DNA from: Cavenderia fasciculata
Taxonomy: Eukaryota > Evosea > Eumycetozoa > Acytosteliales > Cavenderiaceae
DNA: 64,000 nucleotides
Direction of reading: 5' to 3'
Assembly: GCF_000203815.1 (NCBI RefSeq)
Contig: NW_004457729.1
Location: 682,674 to 746,673, forward strand
The notes under the pieces were generated by a model. It worked only from the letters and a program-made list of their open reading frames with translations. It was not told the origin of the DNA and made no database searches. Position numbers and translations under genes: made by a program. Below, in pieces: positions 45,801 to 57,438 of this stretch (the stretch's first letter is position 1; the number at the start of each line of letters is the position of its first letter).

Positions 45801-46913
45801 TTAAAAAGTTTCAATGTTAGATTGAATGTGTCGACGACAGATGGGGCAATTTTTTAAGTTTGCTTTCTTTGAGCAAGGTAGACATAAACAACTATGACCA
45901 CATGGTGTAAGAACAACTTTGATTGGATTCTCAAGACAGATTGAGCAGAGTTTTTGTTCTTCCAAATTTCTTTTCTCTTTTTGGAGAGTCTCTACCTTGT
46001 TCATCAATTGTTGATTGTATTGTTGGTATAGTTTTGGGAGACTCTTTTGATTAGTCTCTACGAGTACTTGTAATTCTTTATAGTCCAATGCTTCCAAATT
46101 GTCACCTTGTAAGTGTTGATACTCTTTTTCGAGTGATTTAAATTGTGATTGTAACACTGTCGTTTGTTCTTTTAATGATTCTATCTCTTTGACGTGCTCA
46201 TTTCGTTGGATGAGGTAGTCATGGATATCGTCACCATCTTTCTTTATCTGATCCTTTTGTTGTTGAATAGTTTGTTTTTGTTGATCATTCAATAGTAAGA
46301 GATTTGCATTTTGCTTTTCGAAAGCTTCAATCTTTTGTTCCAACTCTTCTTTTTTTTGTTCTTCTCCTTTTGTTTTTACTTGTACTTGTTTTGGTGATGG
46401 ATTATTCTTCTTCTTCTTCTTATTATTATTATTATTATTATTTGTGGTTGATGATTTGGATTGATGATTTTGAGAGTTGTTGCTGTTGCTATTTTGTACA
46501 TTGTCATCTACATAGTCTTCTTTTTTAATGGTGTGATGATGATTAGAATTCCCATTCGTCCGAGGTGATTTGTCATAATGTTGTTTAGCCATAGAAGAAG
46601 AAGAGGAGGAGGAGGAGGTGGTGGAAGAAGTGGAAGAGTGAAAATTGAAGTCTAGGTCTAATTCAAGAGGAGGTGACAATAATGGCGTGATTGTCATTGG
46701 TTGGAATATAGTTGATGGATTCTTTTTTGGTTGTGATTTGGCAATAGTATAGTTTGCACTACTACCGATCAAAGATGAGGTAGTTCCACTATCTCCGCCG
46801 GTATTAGATCCAAAAACAAAAGGTGGTGGTTGTACCAAAGATCGTCGTCCTACATCCAATTTTGAAATTTGATTATCGACTGATGGTGGATTTTGAGGTT
46901 CTTGTTGTTTTTC

Positions 46914-46978
<65 letters not shown>

Positions 46979-47345
46979 GATTTACTTTTGGTTGTTGTTG
47001 TTGTCGTCTCGGTTGTGGTTTAGGTTGTTGTTTTTGATTATCTTCTTCAAGCCGGTAATTAATTTTTTGTGCTTTTGTTCTTGCAGCATACATTCTCATA
47101 TGTAAATCCATGTTGAACAGGTTATCCCCACCAGTGATTTCACATAGAGCATCGTCAACCAATTGATCAAGTTGCATATTTATTTCCCATGTTGCATCGT
47201 CATCTGTGTCTACTTTTCCTTCTGGTTCCAAATTGGGGTTCTGCAAAAAACGCAATACATTGTTATAGTAAAGTTTCTTTGCTTTCTTCAAAGCTGCTTT
47301 TGACCCAAAATAAGCTACTGGTGATCCATAAACTTGTACGATCAT
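45801..47345 (-). CDS. RING finger protein with coiled coil and poly-Q
   Basis: Single exon, 514 aa. The N-terminal 95 residues (MIVQVYGSPVAYFGSKAA ... ALCEITGGDNLFNMD) are a compact unrecognised domain. Then comes a Gln tract of more than 20 residues coded by a TTG/TGC-type repeat at 46915-46979. A Ser/Asn/Lys-rich region follows (about 215-315), then a coiled coil at about 325-455 (QKKEELEQKIEAFEKQNANL). The end is a C3HC4 RING: CSICLENPIKVVLTPCGH, then CLPCSKKANLKNCPICRRH. This RING type (MUL1/IAP/LUBAC-like CGH-x-CLC) indicates an E3 ubiquitin ligase with the catalytic RING at the extreme C-terminus, often needing dimerisation through it. Target unknown. The poly-Q repeat is probably length-variable. 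Confidence 0.85.
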
Positions 47346-47695
47346 TAAACCACTTGGTAGTTAGTAATTAGTGTTCCAGCAGTGTAAGATACTATGATAG
47401 TTTTAAGCATTGTGAATGTGTACCTACAGTTCATGTTGAAATTCATTCTGTGCTCTATTATTATTAAAAGAGATATGAATGCAATTGTTTTGAATGAAAC
47501 CTTTTTTTTTTTTTTTTTTACTCAAGACCCTATCTTAATTTAATTAATTAATTTCTTCTTTATGTACTAGTCAACCTGCATCGAAGCAATAGATGGTGGA
47601 AAAGGAAGGATGAGTGATGAAATGTTACAATTATTATTTTATTTTAATAACAAATAATGTTATATATGTGTATGATATTATTATTATCAATTGGA
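47346..47695. other. Spacer between minus-strand genes
   Basis: About 350 bp holding the RING-gene promoter and TrpB 3' end. A T-run of 17-18 bases is at about 47502-47519, and a TTAATTAATTAATT repeat near 47538. No gene is seen. Confidence 0.4.
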
Positions 47696-48969
47696 CTATG
47701 ATTGTTGTTGTTGTTGTTTCTTATTGGCCAACATGACACTAACTTGCTCGCAATCCTTGTCGCCTCTACCACTTAGATTGACGATGATAATGTCGTCCTT
47801 GCTGAGTTGTGGAGCCAATTTGATGATATGGGCAACTGCGTGGGATGACTCTAAAGCTGGGATGATGCCCTCGGACTTGGAGAGTACTTGGAAGGCCTCG
47901 AGAGCTTCCTCACCAGACACGGTGACATACTCTCCACGTCCGCTAGTCTTGAGATGTGCGTGGATGGGTGACACTGAGGGATAGTCGAGTCCAGAGGCAA
48001 TCGAAAAGGTTGGTTTGGGTTGTCCATTCTCATCGACCAAACAGATCGACTTGAATCCATGCAACACAAATGGTACACCGTAGGTGAGCGATGCAGACTC
48101 TGTAGGTTCAACACCGATCAACCGAACGGATGGATCTGCCAAATACTCGTACATGGCACCAATAGCATTGGAACCCCCACCGCAGCATGCAACCACAGCC
48201 GTTGGAAGCTTACCCTCTTTCTCTAAAATCTGTCTCTTTGACTCTTTAGAGATGATAGATTGGAAGTGTTGAACGATGGTTGGGTATGGGTGTGGTCCAA
48301 CAGCCGATCCCAAGAGATAGAATGTATTGTCAAAGTTGGCAAGGAGGTCGCCCAAAGCAGCGTCGACAGCATCCTTGAGACGTCCCTGTCCCTGGTCGAC
48401 CGACACCACTCTAGCACCGAGCAACTCCATTCTAAAGACATTCAAAGCTTGTCTCTCAGTATCCAACTTGCCCATATAAATAACACACTCTACTCCTAAA
48501 AGCGAGCATGCAGTTGCAGTAGCAACACCGTGTTGTCCAGCTCCAGTCTCTGCAATCACTCTCTTGACACCCATTCTCTTGGCCAATAGAATCTGTCCAA
48601 TTGCATTATTAATCTTGTGTGAACCAGTATGATTTAAATCTAATAAATAATATGCACAAGTAAAGTAATTGTTAGTATCTACCAAAATAGTCTCTGTCTA
48701 TCTATGTTATATTTAATTTTACCTTCACGTTTAAGATAAATCTTTGCACCACCAAGTTTAGCAGTCAAATTTTGAGCAAAGTAAAGAGGAGATTCTCTAC
48801 CGACGAAATCCTTAAAGTAATAATCCAACTCTTTGATAAACTCTGGGTCTTCTTTATATTTTAAAAACTCTGTCCATAGTCTATCAAGTACCTTTGTCTT
48901 TAACTCTTCGGGTACGAAAGCACCTCCATATTCACCTCCAAAATATCCTACTTGTTCTGCTGGTTCCAT
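47696..48969 (-). CDS. trpB: Tryptophan synthase beta chain (stand-alone TrpB)
   Basis: PLP enzyme that joins indole and serine to make tryptophan. Exons 48723-48969 and 47696-48639 give 396 aa. The start is the ATG at 48969, matching the conserved opening [16 protein letters not shown]. Motifs follow: [26 protein letters not shown] (Schiff-base Lys in HK), [35 protein letters not shown] (phosphate loop), EPTESASL and NLSGRGDKD at the end. Every catalytic motif is kept. It is a beta chain alone, unlike the fused alpha-beta of fungi, and no TrpA occurs in the window. Length and sequence fit the TrpB1 type. One short intron (83 bp) shows it is established in the host. It shares a divergent promoter with PFK-2. 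Confidence 0.93.
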
Positions 48970-49773
48970 TTTAATATTGATATTGATAATAATATGATAC
49001 AACGACTAACTAACTTAAAAGTTAAAATGATACAATCGTATTGATATAAAGATAAAATAAAAGAGATAAAACAAAAGATAATGATACAACAAATAATCTT
49101 TTTAAAACAACAAAAAATATATTAAACTACACTGAATTGAATGGGAGGATATTTTTATTAATAAGTATTGGTTGGGGCTGGTTCCTCAATCCAAAAAATT
49201 TAACAGTTTTTAACAACAAAAAAGTAATCTCCTAAACCTTTTCCTCCTGGTCGATCCAAATGCTTCTTTTTCATTTTTTAATTAATTAATTTTTGGGGTG
49301 TCCCGACACTATAATATCCACAGACTGATTAATACTCTACGCTGACCTATACTTACTTCGATCGAACCAACTCAGAACAAAGAATGAATCCATGTTCTGT
49401 TCTGTCTCTTTGTAGCTACCACAAACTATTCCACAAGAAATAGTCAAGATATATATATATATTCTTTTGTGTGTGCGTATAGTTTGTTGTGGAGAAACAA
49501 ACTACTTTACTTACTATTGTCAACTATATGAATTCATAGTTATATATTTGTAGACATAATAGTAGCTACTATTATGTCTACAAATATACAAATATACAAA
49601 TAAATAAATAATTTTGAAATTTTTGAAATTGAATGGTGTACTTGAGCAAAAGGGTCATTCAATTCCGAGTGCGCTTTTTTCTTTTATTTTTTTGATAAAC
49701 AAACATCAAATAATAGAGATATTATATTTATATTTATTAAGTGTAGCTACTATTACTATTCTTTTATATAAAT
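48970..49773. promoter_or_regulatory. Divergent promoter, TrpB / PFK-2
   Basis: About 800 bp between two 5' ends. It contains A-rich tracts (49040-49130), a more mixed stretch (49280-49420), a TA run near 49450 and the 46-bp perfect palindrome at 49543-49588, which sits about 185 bp before the PFK-2 start and 570 bp before the TrpB start. No ORF is credible. Confidence 0.5.
49543..49588. repeat. 46-bp perfect palindrome without spacer
   Basis: Each half (23 bp) is the exact complement of the other around the centre AGTAGCTACT (49561-49570); arms read TATATTTGTAGACATAAT outward on the left and its complement on the right. The first mismatch is at 49542/49589, and one more outer pair matches. 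It is not a simple repeat. It could extrude as a cruciform, be a dimeric-factor operator or be a relic of an inverted duplication. Confidence 0.9.
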
Positions 49774-51838
49774 ATGAGTCAATCATCACCATCAAAACCA
49801 GCAACACCTATAACATCATCTATATTGGTACCAACCACAACAAAGATGATCACATCGGCATCGGTTGGTAACTTGTATATATTGGATCATCATCATCAGC
49901 AACAACAGCAACACCAGAGATCTGCATCACCGTCACCGTCATCATCTACCTCTTCGTTGGCACATACGATGGTTATCTTTTTCAAGGTGAGAGGCAAGAT
50001 GAAATACTCCAACTTTATAGGCTCATCACTTGAAGACCTCAACGATGTATTCATCAACCTCTTTCCAGAGTTTTCTAAAGAGTCTCTTAGACCCTTTACC
50101 ATCAAACATCGTGAAACAAAGATTGTCTATGAATTGGATGATATTCAAGACTTGTATCCTGGTTGTATATTAGAAATGAGAAAGAATTCAAGTGATGGTA
50201 AGTAAAACAACAACAAATCAAATTATATAATCCATTCATACACCTTTATATATTAATACTTTTTTTTTTATCTTTCTTTCTATTTTAGCTATAAATGAAG
50301 GTAAAAGAAGAAACTATGTTTATACAGGATTTGAATCAGACAAGATTGTAATTGTAATGGTTGGATTACCAGCAAGTGGAAAGACATTTATCGCAAGAAA
50401 GATTAGAAATCTATTAAATATCATGGGTATATCGGCAAAGGTGTTTACTGTCGGAGAGTATCGTAGAAATCGTGTTGGTGCTGGTCAACCTGCTGAATTC
50501 TTTGATCCTGGTAATCTTGATGGAGCGTAAGTTAGAAAGAGAGAAATAATAACTATAATATATAAATATATAGATATTAACCTTATTCTTTATTTCATTT
50601 AGACGAGTAAGATTACATATGGCAGTAGCGGCAATTGATGATATGATGCAATGGTTAAATTCAGGTTCACAAGTTGGTATATTTGATGCAACCAATTTAA
50701 CCAATGAAAGACGTCAACTCATCCTTACAAGATGTACAAGAGAAGGTATTAGTAAAGTTATTTTTGTTGAATCAATATTTAATGATAGTTCAAAACTGGA
50801 AGCTAATATGATTGAAAATTGGAAATCTTCTCCAGAGTATATATATATCAAATGTCAAAACAAAAGAAAAGAGAATAATTATACTTACTTACTTACTCTA
50901 TTTTAGTTATTCACATCAAAGTCAAGAAGAAGCAGTTAAATCATTTAGAGAAAGAATAAGTTATTATGACAAGGAATACAATGAGATTGATAACGATGAT
51001 TTACAATACATTAAATTGTTTGATGTTGGTAAAAAGATTATAGCTAATCGTATTACTGGATACTTGCCAAGTCGTATCATGTACCTATTGATGAACCTTC
51101 ATTTGCACTCGCGTCCCATTTGGTTGTGTCGTGCCGGTGCCTCTGAATGGGAGGTTCTCAGAAAAAAGGGTGGTGACCCGGATCTCAACCACGACGGTGA
51201 GCTCTTTTCGCATACTCTTGCCAGTTGGGTGACAGAGCATGCCAAGAACCAAGAGATTACCGTTTGGACAAGTACGTTTAAACGTGCTATTCGTACTGCC
51301 CAATACATCTCTTATCCAAAGGTACATGTCCGCGGACTCGACGATATCGAACGCGGAGAATGGGAGGGTTTGACACGCGAAGAAATCCTACGTAAAACAC
51401 CCGAAGAATTTGGTGCTCATCTCAACGATAAATTAAGTTATCGTATTCCTCGTGGTGAATGTTATCTTGATGTTATTCAAAGATTAGAATCTGTATTTTT
51501 AGAATTAGAAAGAAGTATGTATAAAAAAATAAAATAAAAAAAAAAAGAAAAATATAGATGGATCAAAGAGAGATTAATCTTTTAAATTTATTTAATTAAT
51601 TTTAGCACGAAATGCATCATTGATAGTTAGTCATCCTGCACCTCTTAGATGTTTATATGGGTATATTACAGGTGAATCCATAGAGAATATCCCATATATC
51701 GACATCCCATTACACACTGTCATTTCACTAAGACCAACTGCCTATGGTTGCGAAATCAAAAAATATCCTCTTGTACATACCCCAAACAGTTGTCTAAGTC
51801 AGGAAATCGATAAAATAATTAACATTAACAACAAGTAG
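49774..51838 (+). CDS. 6-phosphofructo-2-kinase / fructose-2,6-bisphosphatase, phosphatase His replaced
   Basis: Makes the glycolytic activator fructose 2,6-bisphosphate. Five exons (49774-50197, 50289-50526, 50603-50836, 50907-51514, 51606-51838) give 578 aa in phase. Residues 1-65 are Ser/His/Gln-rich. Residues 66-140 form a beta-grasp-like domain (MVIFFKVRGKMKYSNFI; IVYELDDIQDLYPGCIL) resembling AIP3/SRCIN1 N-termini or PB1, unusual for the family. The kinase has Walker A GLPASGKTF near 167, then VGEYRRNRVG and FDATNLTNERR. In the phosphatase half, the catalytic loop 'RHGES-x-x-N' reads RAGASEWE: the phospho-accepting His is Ala (residue 375 by my count), and Glu and Asn also differ. The second His remains (SHPAPLRC), as does GEWEGLT. 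I predict kinase activity with little or no bisphosphatase activity, as in yeast PFK26. Confidence 0.92.
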
Positions 51839-53419
51839 TCATCCAAGACAAAGACAAAGACATAGATAGAGATAGATAGTATCAAGTTGTTTTCTTTTTA
51901 TTATTCATAATCAAACAAATATTAATATTAATAAAAGAGAGGAGGAAGGAGAGAAAGGAACAAGACAAATAGTGATTGGTAATAATCTATTTATTTACCA
52001 TTCCCTCCATTCCATTCCCTCTTCATTTACCGTTCTCAAAACTATGTACTATGCTTTTACTTTAAAGTAGAACCAAGACAAGAAAGACATTGCTCGTTTG
52101 TCGCTTTGGATTGACGACAAACGTCGTTTCACTTTCATCCTCTATCGGGATCAAGATTTTTATCAGAAGTTCAGCAAAGGTATGATGACACTTTTGGCAT
52201 CTTATTATCTGTTTTTGCTTTTTTGACACACAATCTCCTTGATTGTGATAAAGTAAACCCCTCATGACCATGTTAACTTTAAGGACAACACTCTCTCACT
52301 ACCGCCACCCCCCCTCCGTCGACGTGACGACAATAACCTCTCACACGATAGACAACAACTAAATTTGATTCTAAACAACCATCATCCACAATCAACATCT
52401 TATGGCAATCACAAACTACTTGCCGGCCAATGGCTGTATACAGGCAGCTGTCTATCAGCTCTGGCAGAGGTGAGTGAGCAACGAACATACAAAAGAAAGA
52501 GATGGTAGGAGCTATCAATATATAGTTAGTTTTAATATATATATTAATTAATAGTACACATACATACATACACACAACAAACAAGATATTATTATATATA
52601 TATTTATATAAAGGAGTGCTAACATTATTATAATTGATCGATTGTAATAGTTAGTTAGTTGATCGATAAGGAAAGAAGTATAAAGAAGAAGAAGAAGGTG
52701 AGTTGTAAATCATACATGCATACACCCGCACAATCAATCTACATCGCCATCGTCATTGTATCGCGCGGTGCAACAAGCTTTAATTGTAAATTGTACAAAG
52801 TGTAAGATGAAGTAAACGTGGAAGGAATAACCATCTCATTGTAAATTTGTAGTGTGACGGTTGGTTGGTTGGTATAGAAGATCTTTAAATTCATTTGGAT
52901 TGATATGGTTGATCGTCATAATGATTATGATTATGATTATTATTAACACAACCAACCAACCAAACAAAACGAATTAGTGTATACAAACAAACACAAAGAA
53001 ACGGCACACACACAATCAACTTCAACTTACTTTGGAAGTCACCAGATTTGTCAAACACACTACTACATCAAGTAAGCAAGTTCAATTCCTAATCTAATCT
53101 TGATGTATAATAGTGGGTGAGTAGTGCGAATTAAGTTATTGTCACAGTCGTCATATCTTTATGTTGTTGTTGTTGTCTCTTTCTATCTATCAACCAACCA
53201 ATCAAATCAAATCAAAACAAAACAAAAACAACCCCCCACCCACAAACTTTTATCCAATCAATCAATCAATTTTTATAAACACAATGGGATTATTATAATG
53301 CATCTAGAGACAACCTCTTACTCTAGATCAGGTTTAAATTAAACCAAACCGTTCTTTCCATTATCAATTATGTTATTCCTATCCATCGACTTGTCTATCC
53401 GATACTATTATCATTGTAT

Positions 53420-53466
53420 CACACACACACACACACACACAAAAACCAAGACTGTGTGGGTGTGAG
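53420..53466. promoter_or_regulatory. CA repeat plus G-box-like element
   Basis: An uninterrupted CA run (53420-53441) followed 12 bp later by TGTGTGGGTGTGAG (53453-53466). D. discoideum GBF binds alternating G/T boxes of this type upstream of developmental genes. Function here is inferred from resemblance only. Confidence 0.4.
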
Positions 53467-55195
53467 TCTATAAATAACACTTTAACCCCGAAATCTTGGG
53501 ATAGGGATCTTTGCATGATCTTCCAATCTCGCTTTCAATATGCTCAATATCTAGTAGTGTATCCACCACCATCCCCTCTCCATGCATCCCTCTCATCATC
53601 ATCATCATATTGGTCTTATAATCTCAATCATGCAAGACCTGATCGAGAGATTATTCAACTTAAAACCCATGGATGTGATGAAATCTTTTAATTAGTGCAA
53701 GGGCAGCATACACAAACTCTCTCTTTGGCGGCATGTAGGTGGGGTAGCATAGCGTACTACACATAGATAGGGTGGCTACTAGTCTTTGTTTTAGCTCTTT
53801 CTTTACTCCTTCCTTTCCTTTGTTGGCATAGGGCAACTGGAAATGGAAACATCCTGATTGCTTGTCAACAAAACAAAACAAATCCAGGAAAAAAGGTTTG
53901 TGAGGGGTTTGTAAAAAGTGGGAAAACAAAGAGAGAGAGATGGAATTTGGATGGATGGTGGTTGTTTTGGAGTTGGGTGTGGTGATGAAGGAACCGTTGA
54001 CAACAATAAAACGATGATCATGATCATGTTCAACGACAACACATATGTGACAACACAACATGATCATGTGTGTCAGCAGAGCAGAGAAAGCGAGCCAACA
54101 TCAGGAGTGAGGAGGGAGTATATGATTGCCAAAATGCAACAACACCAACACCAAACACAACAACTATATTTATAATCACACAACTTGATATCACCACCAT
54201 CCTCGTCTCGGTGGTATTGTTAGCATTGATTCTCCTCCTCCTTCTCTCTCTAGCAGGCTCTGCTAGTCTCACGTTAACATAATAACATAATACAATATAA
54301 ACCAACCCTCCCATTCTGTTATTGTTCAACAGGCTGGATTGACTGATGTTGTTTTTAGCTATTTAGATTCAACAATAGGAAACCTCATCATCACCATAAC
54401 ACCATCATCATCATCATCCACTAACTAGTTACATTATAACAAATATATAAAACCTTCATCCTTTGTACCAATATTTATATTTATTGTTGTTGTATTGTTA
54501 TATTTATAAATATATTATATTATATATAAATATTCATTCCTTCCCAACAGATAATCTTTTAATTTATTATAGTAGAGCGAGAGACATAGAGACAGAACAT
54601 AAATATATATTATAGTCCATCTCTAATCTTATCTTATCACCACCACCACTTGTACCATTACCATTGTATCATTACTACCAACACACCTTCATGAACATTC
54701 ATTCGTATCATTACCAATACCAATACCAATATTTATTTCTTTTAATCTAAAATCTAATTAATTATTATTACTATCACTACATCTAAACAACCGGAAAAAC
54801 CAATTGTCATATTACCACCACCACCAACTCATCATCCACATAATTTCCAACACCCACTCTCCTCCATTGTACTATTAATATATATTATACTTTATATCTA
54901 TACAAAACACACATATAAATATACTACACCCTCTATTTAAAAACTAAATTGTACTAATACTAAATATTCAACCACGATAATAATAACATCAACAACAGTG
55001 ATACAATAACAATAATTTCCGGCCGATAACAACAACAACAAATAATAATAATAATAATTTAGAATCGCCAGCAACACCTGTACTTATAATAGTCAACAAC
55101 TACTTTAAGAGTAAATAATAATAATTTGTAATATTAGTAAAATATCCCTTTGGGAATAACAGTACTGCTCAACTTCACAATTAGTCAATTGTCAA

Positions 55196-55225
55196 CCGAC
55201 TCGACCCGACCCGACCAGACCCGAC
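55196..55225. repeat. CGACC-type short tandem repeat
   Basis: Five imperfect copies of C-C-G-A-C(-C) in a row form a C/G-rich island in A/T-rich DNA. Origin unknown. Confidence 0.7.
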
Positions 55226-56109
55226 AAGAGTTTATATATAAATACAACCAAATCCATATATTTATTATTATTATAATCCTAAAATAGAATATATATATAA
55301 AACCAAAGTTCCCCATTTATGTAAGTAAATCAAAAAAATGACTAGTCAATAGCAACAACAATAATCAATAGATTTGGAATTGCCATGTTTTTATTTTATT
55401 TTATTTCTTTTCATTGGTACAACCAATCATCAATTCTCAACAAATACCAATCGCCAACACAACAGCTGAACAACTTCACGGTGATAATCTATCGATTGTG
55501 TTGTTGAAAACGAAACACATACCCACACACACATACATACACACACCATGGTGTGAACAACAAATTCGAAATCCACCTCCAAGTTTTTTTTTTTACCTTT
55601 TAATAGTAAATCTCGAGCCCATCAGCGCCCACATCATCTATACAACCACCCCCGCTCCTCCTCCTCTTGAAATCATATAGTGATCATGATCCAGATTGAT
55701 CACACAACTACCACAACCACCCACCATTGATTATCAACCAATCACATGTGATCTATAAATACAATGAACACGAATGAATGATTGTTTGATTGGTTCAATT
55801 AATTAATTAATTATCCGTTCATTGCAAATGCATGCATTTATTGTCGGTGCAGCTGGATGTGGTGGTGGTGGTAGTAGTATTTAAATGCTAAACACACTCT
55901 ATAATCATTATTCATTTATTTATTTTTTGTAGGTAAATGATAATTATAGTTTAGTTTTCTTTTTTTTCTATTTTTTTTTTCTATTCTCTTTTTCCATTTT
56001 CTTTTGTTGCCCCCATAAATTTATCAATTATTGGTATGACCATCACATTCATTCATTAATTCACACCCACTTTAGCCATTATGCGAATGATCATAATCAA
56101 TCGGATGTC

Positions 56110-56168
56110 GTGTGTTTGTGGGTGCATGGGTGGGTGGGAGTTGTGTGAATGAGTGAGTGTGGGGTTGG
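56110..56168. promoter_or_regulatory. G/T-rich box cluster
   Basis: TGTGTTTGTGGGTG, TGGGTGGGTGGG, TGTGTGAATGAG and GTGTGGGG lie within 60 bp. They resemble alternating G/T boxes bound by GBF or a G-run structure. No direct evidence of function. Confidence 0.35.
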
Positions 56169-56283
56169 TTTAGGGGTCGATACCAATATAGTTGTAAAGA
56201 AAACACGCATTTCGTCGGCATTTTATTACTTGACCAGAACAGTAACAATTGTTGTACTCACCAATAACACAACACACACAAAC

Positions 56284-56304
56284 AATCTCTCTCTCTCTCT
56301 CTCT
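56284..56304. repeat. (CT)n microsatellite
   Basis: CT dinucleotide run following a CA-rich stretch. Confidence 0.85.
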
Positions 56305-56526
56305 CAAACACAAATTCACAACAACATAATTACGCCACAAAAACAAGTATGGATCAATTAAATCTATATTTGGAAACAATCATTTAATTTTTTTTAATTG
56401 TTTCCATGTTTGTTATTCTGCCAATCACGCCAGAGACAATACTACTTTTTTTTTTTTTTTTAATTTCTTCCAACGTTGCATTCTCTTACTCTTCTTTTTT
56501 ACCAACCTTCACATACGCCAAAAATT

Positions 56527-56528
<2 letters not shown>

Positions 56529-56568
<40 letters not shown>
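56529..56568. repeat. (AAT)n microsatellite
   Basis: About 13 uninterrupted AAT units in noncoding DNA. Confidence 0.9.
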
Positions 56569-57164
56569 TCAATCATATTCACAACAAAAATCTAAGAGAG
56601 AGAGGGAAATACAAAAAAAACAAATAATATTTTTTTAAAAATGTAATGACCAACCAAAAACTTTGTTGTTTTTTTGTCTACTACTACTTTTTTCCTAAAC
56701 TCAACTCACTCTCTCAACTCCACATTTCCAAATTCATCATTGGATTAATTGATTGATCCAATGATCCATCCATCTATTCATCGCACTTGATCCACCGATC
56801 GATCATCCTCCCTCCACATTTATCGATTTGATCCAATAGTTTTTTTTCCTTTTATTAAATGTTTGGCAAGGTTGATCGTTGATATTAAATTATAATAATC
56901 AAAATATTATTGATCTGTGCACCTCGTCCAATCATCTTTTCTCTTCGCACTACATCAGATACATGGATACCCATATACATTTTACTTGCATTTGTCGTTT
57001 CATTTCCTTTCCTTTCCTTTTCTTTCAATGTCTGTCCTTGCATATGAACTAAAAAGTTAACAACCGTGGGGTGGGAATTGTTGTTGATGTTGGTGTGAAT
57101 GTGACTCGACGAGAGAGAGGGATGAACGAGATCAAGATAACATCAACATCAATATCAACATCAA

Positions 57165-57213
57165 CAATAACAGCAATAACAGCAATAACAGCAATAACAG
57201 CAATAACAGCAGC
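57165..57213. repeat. 9-bp tandem repeat AATAACAGC
   Basis: Roughly five near-exact copies of AATAACAGC ending in AGCAGCAAC. The 9-bp period is a multiple of three, so an open frame (T-A-I) runs through it, but no start, homologue or codon pattern makes it a gene. Confidence 0.8.
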
Positions 57214-57418
57214 AACAAACATCATCATCATTATTATTATGATTAATGATTTAAATGCACCACCGAAAAGAACTCCTTAAAAAGTATCTATCGGTTAGTT
57301 GTGGTGGTGGTGGTGGTCACTTGCACTACTACCCTACTTCCCCACTCACCACAAACCAAAACATCGCTCCCTTGAACAGGGGGTGTTTGTGTGGAGTGAG
57401 AGTAGTACTGTAATTCCA

Positions 57419-57438
57419 GTGTGTGTGTGTGTGTGTGT
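57419..57438. repeat. (GT)n microsatellite
   Basis: Uninterrupted GT dinucleotide run of about ten units about 640 bp before the hydrolase start. Confidence 0.85.

Noticed and set aside
48937-49002. Upstream extension of TrpB to a 107-codon frame start at 49002
   Set aside because: The extension begins with TTG; the ATG at 48969 begins the conserved TrpB N-terminus.
53081-53105. GTTCAATTCC resembling a tRNA B box
   Set aside because: No A box at proper distance and no cloverleaf stems can be drawn.
53660-54329. Overlapping frames of up to 135 codons on both strands in the desert
   Set aside because: Several frames are open at once, which reflects composition rather than coding; none has a domain or a consistent splice structure.
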